Source of the DNA: Rickettsiales bacterium UBA1997
GTDB taxonomy: Bacteria > Pseudomonadota > Alphaproteobacteria > Rickettsiales > UBA1997
Length of the DNA stretch: 18,531 bases
NCBI GenBank assembly: GCA_002335845.1
Contig: DDCV01000114.1
Location: 1 to 18,531, forward strand
Direction: 5' to 3'
Shown: one piece after another, positions 15,889 through 18,531 of the stretch
Position numbering within the stretch: position 1 is the stretch's first letter
How the letters are laid out: each line of letters starts with the position of its first letter
Program-made: the position numbers and the translations under genes
Notes under the pieces: generated by a model
Database searches by the model: none
What the model was told of the DNA's origin: nothing
Seen by the model: only the letters and a program-made list of their open reading frames with translations

Positions 15889-16013
15889 TTAATTATAAAA
15901 TAATAATCATTATAATTGTAGCCCTAACCTCAAGTTGCGGTAAAAAAGACAGTCTAAAGATGGTAAATGAAGATAAAAGGCCAAAATTTGACAATGTCAT
16001 ATTTGAGAAATAA
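15885..16013 (+). CDS. Small lipoprotein, possibly LptM-like
   Basis: A GTG at 15885 overlaps the mltG stop as GTGA (4-bp overlap) and opens a 42-residue frame. It starts MINYK, followed by six isoleucines and VALTSSC, a classic short signal sequence with a lipobox-like TSSC and Cys18 as the lipidation site. The mature part begins CGKKDSLK and is only 25 residues. The small size and CGxK start resemble LptM/YifL-type lipoproteins (CGxKGPL), which help LptD mature, but the match is weak (KDSL in place of KGPL). The position directly after mltG suggests an envelope role. The non-optimal -3 Thr of the lipobox and the GTG start reduce certainty. Confidence 0.6.
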   Translation: MINYKIIIIIIVALTSSCGKKDSLKMVNEDKRPKFDNVIFEK

Positions 16014-16108
16014 AATTACTACTGAACAAAGTTATCTTTTACACAGATGTAGTATTAAAATAAGACTCAATATTCACTATTATTAATTAAATTAACCGCA
16101 TATAAGTC

Positions 16109-16137
16109 TTGACATAGATTAAAAACATAGGTTAATT
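16109..16137 (+). promoter_or_regulatory. Candidate promoter of rpmG
   Basis: A perfect TTGACA (16109-16114) stands 17 bp before a weak -10, TTAATT (16132-16137). The predicted start is about 40 bases ahead of rpmG. The -10 matches only half of consensus. Confidence 0.35.
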
Positions 16138-16183
16138 TTAAATAACTATCAATATTTATCTATTAAGTAATTATTAATTTATA

Positions 16184-16378
16184 ATGGCATCTAAAGGCAA
16201 AGCTTCGAAAGCTAAAAGAAGTTCAATTTTATTTAAAATGGTTAGCTCTGCGGGAACTGGTTATTTTTATTTAGCACGCAGAAATCCTAAGCAAAAATCT
16301 GAAAAAATGGTTTTTAGCAAATATGATCCAGTTGTAAGAAAGCATGTCGAGTTTAAAGAGCATAAACTTTCCTCTTAA
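16184..16378 (+). CDS. rpmG: 50S ribosomal protein L33
   Basis: This small component of the large subunit sits near the E site. SSAGTGYFYLARRNPK (21-36) and KYDPVVRKHVEFKEHK (46-61) are signature L33 segments. The zinc-binding Cys pairs of the C+ form are absent, so it is the Cys-free C- type. The 64 aa exceed the usual 50-56 because of a basic N-terminal extension of about 8 residues (KGKASKAKR). ATG 16184 is the only sensible start and has no Shine-Dalgarno. The gene stands alone between the mltG unit and icd. Confidence 0.95.
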   Translation: MASKGKASKAKRSSILFKMVSSAGTGYFYLARRNPKQKSEKMVFSKYDPVVRKHVEFKEHKLSS

Positions 16379-16411
16379 TATCACTCTTTTATAATATTTT
16401 CTAACTAATTG

Positions 16412-17635
16412 ATGTCTAAAATAAAGGTTTCTGGCCAGGTCGTCGAGATCGATGGCGATGAAATGACCCGCGTCATATGGAAAATGATAAAAGATAAATT
16501 AATATTACCATTCGTTGATATTAATATTAATTACTTTGATCTTTCAGTCACTAACCGCGATCAAACTAATGACCAAATTACAATTGATGCAGCTCATGCT
16601 ATTAAAAAATGTGGAGTTGGTATAAAATGCGCCACCATAACTCCCGACGTAAATCGTCAAAAAGAATTTGATTTAAAAGAAATTTGGCGCTCTCCAAATG
16701 GTACCATCCGCAATATTTTAGACGGCACTGTATTTCGAGAACCCATTGTTTGCAAAAATGTACCAAGATTAGTTTCCAACTGGAAGTATCCTATAATAGT
16801 TGGGCGTCATGCATTTGGCGATCAGTATAAAGCTACTGACTTTATAGTGCCATCTTCTGGCAAATTAACCATTGAATTTGAGCCAGATAATGGAAATATT
16901 ATAAAAAAAGAAGTTTATAACTTCAGTGATTCTGGGATAGCTATGGCAATGTATAATACAGACAAATCAATAAGAGGATTTGCTCGCTCATGCTTTAATA
17001 TCGCCTTGCAAAAGAAGTGGCCATTATATCTTTCAACAAAAGATACGATATTAAAACAATATGATGGAAGGTTTAAAGATATATTCCAAGAAATCTACCA
17101 GGCGGAGTTTGAAGAAATATTCAAGAAAAACTCTATCACCTACGAACATCGCTTAATAGATGATATGGTTGCATCAGCTTTAAAATGGAGTGGAAAATTT
17201 GTTTGGGCCTGTAAAAATTATGATGGCGATGTACAATCAGATTCCGTAGCTCAAGGATTCGGCTCTCTTGGTTTAATGACATCATGCTTAATTACCCCCG
17301 ATGGAAAAACAATGGAATCTGAAGCAGCTCATGGAACTGTTACTAGGCATTATCGCGAATATCAAAAAGGTAGCCCTACCTCAACAAACCCAATGGCTTC
17401 GATTTTTGCTTGGACAAGGGGTTTGGCATTTCGTGGAAAACTTGATAATAATAACGATTTAATTGATTTTTGTCAAAAGCTAGAAAATGCATGCATAAAA
17501 ACTGTTGAATCAGGATCTATGACTAAGGATTTAGCAATTTGTATTCATGGTAAAGATGTAGAGCATAGAAAAAATTTTTTGCATACTGAGGAATTCATCA
17601 ATGAGATAGCCATTAACTTTGATAAGCTCCATTAA
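16412..17635 (+). CDS. icd: NADP-dependent isocitrate dehydrogenase, homodimeric eukaryote-like type
   Basis: It converts isocitrate to 2-oxoglutarate with NADPH formation in the TCA cycle. [17 protein letters not shown] and [10 protein letters not shown] supply substrate residues. Counted from ATG 16412 these are S94, R100, R109 and R132, the same numbers as in human IDH1. [12 protein letters not shown] carries the Arg-His pair typical of NADP specificity. The 407 aa fit this subfamily, unlike the about 480-residue forms I associate with Rickettsia and Anaplasma. ATG 16412 is preferred over the TTG at 16409. A TATAAT at 16390-16395 sits only 16 bases ahead but lacks a good -35. A hairpin terminator follows the stop. 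Confidence 0.96.
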   Translation: MSKIKVSGQVVEIDGDEMTRVIWKMIKDKLILPFVDININYFDLSVTNRDQTNDQITIDAAHAIKKCGVGIKCATITPDVNRQKEFDLKEIWRSPNGTIRNILDGTVFREPIVCKNVPRLVSNWKYPIIVGRHAFGDQYKATDFIVPSSGKLTIEFEPDNGNIIKKEVYNFSDSGIAMAMYNTDKSIRGFARSCFNIALQKKWPLYLSTKDTILKQYDGRFKDIFQEIYQAEFEEIFKKNSITYEHRLIDDMVASALKWSGKFVWACKNYDGDVQSDSVAQGFGSLGLMTSCLITPDGKTMESEAAHGTVTRHYREYQKGSPTSTNPMASIFAWTRGLAFRGKLDNNNDLIDFCQKLENACIKTVESGSMTKDLAICIHGKDVEHRKNFLHTEEFINEIAINFDKLH

Positions 17636-17636
17636 T

Positions 17637-17655
17637 ATTAGTCGCCACTAATTTT
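17637..17655 (+). terminator. Hairpin terminator of icd
   Basis: ATTAGT (17637-17642) and ACTAAT (17647-17652) form a perfect 6-bp stem with loop CGCC, followed by TTT, directly after the icd stop. The T-run is short, so efficiency is uncertain. Confidence 0.5.
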
Positions 17656-17704
17656 CAACAACAAAATATCATTTAATCTCCGCTATCAAAAGCAAAAAAG
17701 TAAA

Positions 17705-17734
17705 TGACAGGCCCCCAATTTCCTAGACAATAAC
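17705..17734 (+). repeat. Left terminal repeat of the first IS3-family element
   Basis: The TGAC...CCCCAATTTCCTAGAC sequence resembles the end at 18322 (TGACCCCATTCCCCTAGACC). It lies 78 bp before orfA, as expected for an IS3-family left end. The mate is outside the window, so the exact length is a guess. Confidence 0.6.
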
Positions 17735-17782
17735 TCCCTCTCATTTTATCGTTATTTCAACTATAAAATTAAGGAGTAAAAT

Positions 17783-18046
17783 ATGCCAAGAGGTTATCCA
17801 GTTTTAAGCAGTAATCAAAAAGAGGAAGTTATTCTTAGAGTCAGAGAAAAAGGTGAGAAAGTCACTGATTTAGCTAAGGAGTATGGCATCAATCCCAAAA
17901 ACATCTACAATCTCTTAAAAAAGCAGATCAATCAACCAAATATAGCTCTTGAGTTAGCCAAGGTCAAAAGAGAAAGAGATATTCTTTTACAAATTGTAGG
18001 TGAATTAGTATTTGAAAATAAAAAAAATACTAAGAAGAAAATCTAG
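17783..18046 (+). CDS. IS3-family transposase OrfA (HTH protein)
   Basis: This is an 87-residue DNA-binding subunit. A helix-turn-helix occupies about 14-46 (KVTDLAKEYGINPKNIYNLL), followed by a leucine-zipper-like helix (about 53-80, ELAKVKRERDILLQIVGEL), as in OrfA proteins that direct the transposase to the IS ends. The start at ATG 17783 is fixed by a strong AAGGAG (17771-17776, 6 bases away), in contrast to most chromosomal genes here. An A-rich run at the end (18017-18027) could be a slippery site, but orfB has its own ATG 4 bp after the orfA stop. The gene looks intact. Confidence 0.85.
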   Translation: MPRGYPVLSSNQKEEVILRVREKGEKVTDLAKEYGINPKNIYNLLKKQINQPNIALELAKVKRERDILLQIVGELVFENKKNTKKKI

Positions 18047-18050
18047 AAAA

Positions 18051-18321
18051 ATGACTCAAGATAAAAAAGTAAATAAAACCAAATTAGCTAAAAATCTAGG
18101 AATTGGCAGATCATCTCTTTATTATAAGCCATTACTTCCAGCTAAAGATTAGCTTTAAAGAAAGATATTGAAGAAGTTTTAAAAGAGCATCCTGCCTATG
18201 GCCATAAAAGAATAGCCCTTCATCTTGGAATTAACAAAAAGAGAGCTTTGAGGGTAATGAAGCTATTTGATCTAAATCCAATCAGAAAACTTAAAACTCC
18301 AATAAAAAAAGATGACTATAC
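18051..18321 (+). pseudogene. IS3-family transposase OrfB, frameshifted and truncated
   Basis: ATG 18051 starts MTQDKKVNKTKLAKNLGIGR, then SSLYYKPLLPAKD, and hits TAG at 18150-18152. Continuing in the frame of 18149 restores the family sequence LALKKDIEEVLKEHPAYGHK and RIALHLGINKKRALRVMKLF, the HTH_21 region of OrfB. Loss of one T (GATTAGC from GATTTAGC) explains the shift. The integrase DDE domain is missing because the sequence is interrupted at 18321. No active transposase can be made from this copy. Confidence 0.8.
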
Positions 18322-18344
18322 TGACCCCATTCCCCTAGACCAAC
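18322..18344 (-). repeat. Right terminal inverted repeat of the second IS3-family element
   Basis: TGACCCCATTCCCCTAGACC on the + strand shares TGAC, CCCCA and CCTAGAC with the left end of the first element at 17705. It marks the point where orfB homology of the first element stops. Confidence 0.6.
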
Positions 18345-18469
18345 TTTCTTCTCTTGCAAAGGAGTAAATCTGATAAATTTTTAAATAAAACTTACCAAAA
18401 ATTCCATATAAAAAAACACCACCGCGCAAATTTGTGCGAGACAAAGTTATTATATTTTGCACTCAGTTT

Positions 18470-18531
18470 TTAGTGCCTCAATTTAAGAGCTTCACTGCTT
18501 GCAAAATAAACCTCTGCTGGTGTTTTATAAT
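18470..18531 (-). CDS. IS3-family transposase OrfB, C-terminal fragment (partial at window edge)
   Basis: The minus-strand frame reads YKTPAEVYFASSEALKLRH then TAA. TPAEVY is the common end of IS3-family OrfB, usually following a RPHQALxxxTP motif. Only 19 codons are inside the window, so the state of the rest is unknown. It belongs to the element whose end is at 18322. Confidence 0.7.
   Translation of the reverse strand, partial: YKTPAEVYFASSEALKLRH

Larger units (their letters stand above)
17705..18321 (+). mobile_element. IS3-family insertion sequence, left part, interrupted by a second element
   Basis: The element begins at a terminal repeat starting TGACAGGCCCCC (17705) and carries orfA and the first part of orfB in the usual order. 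orfB is frameshifted and then cut at 18321, where the end of a second IS begins. The remainder would lie beyond the window on the far side of that second element. The gap from the icd terminator to the left end (17656-17704) holds nothing recognisable. Confidence 0.75.
18322..18531 (-). mobile_element. Second IS3-family element, opposite orientation, running off the window
   Basis: On the minus strand the sequence holds the C-terminus of an OrfB (stop at 18472-18470) and then about 125 bp of non-coding DNA. It ends in ...TCTAGGGGAATGGGGTCA, i.e. its right terminal repeat on the + strand starts TGACCCC at 18322. This lies inside orfB of the first element, so it is a nested insertion. A GC-rich near-palindrome, CGCGCAAATTTGTGCG (18423-18438), lies in the non-coding tail. 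The rest extends past 18531. Confidence 0.7.

Noticed and set aside
1..18531. CRISPR array, rRNA or tandem repeats
   Set aside because: No regularly spaced repeats, no rRNA-like segment and no cas-like gene were seen on either strand.

Overview
The window is strongly AT-rich, with tightly packed single-copy housekeeping genes separated by a few long, decaying intergenic stretches. The protein families (NusA, IF-2, ObgE and MnmG with alphaproteobacterial features, an SdhA with an alphaproteobacterial active-site context, and a homodimeric eukaryote-like NADP isocitrate dehydrogenase) fit an alphaproteobacterium with a reduced genome. A host-associated lineage of the Rickettsiales or Holosporales type is likely. 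That placement is an inference from composition and family resemblance, and I cannot name a genus.

Layout. Bases 1-133 hold a broken membrane-protein tail on the + strand, then a bidirectional terminator-like hairpin. Bases 228-5019 form a four-gene minus-strand operon, obgE > mnmG > TPR lipoprotein-like/secreted protein > pilT. Two of its three junctions overlap (8 and 14 bp). A 686-bp divergent intergenic region with RNA-like inverted repeats and a good sigma70-type promoter leads into nusA and infB on the + strand (5706-9846). The usual partners rimP, ylxR and rbfA are absent. Convergent to these on the minus strand is a two-gene unit, sdhA > suhB-like (12421-9931), with a 14-bp overlap and a strong Shine-Dalgarno for the second gene. 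The suhB-like protein has lost two of the metal-binding aspartates of the family. Next comes about 1.2 kb of apparently degenerate DNA with minus-strand gene remnants and two perfect 10-bp inverted repeats.

On the + strand follow fabF > mltG > a previously easy-to-miss 42-codon small lipoprotein gene that overlaps the mltG stop by 4 bp. Then come rpmG, and icd with a terminator. The window ends in IS3-family DNA. A first element has intact orfA and a frameshifted orfB, and a second, related IS3-family element on the opposite strand is inserted inside that orfB.

How the genes work together. NusA, IF-2, L33, MnmG and ObgE serve transcription, translation and ribosome/tRNA maturation. SdhA and Icd belong to the TCA cycle. 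FabF and MltG serve envelope synthesis, and the lipoprotein probably joins them. PilT with its TPR partner points to type IV pili or a pilus-like machine. No complete new defence or secretion system is visible. The most unusual items are the SuhB-like pseudoenzyme coupled to an orphan sdhA, the hidden lipoprotein gene, the pilT/TPR pair attached to obgE-mnmG, and the structured leader region before nusA.
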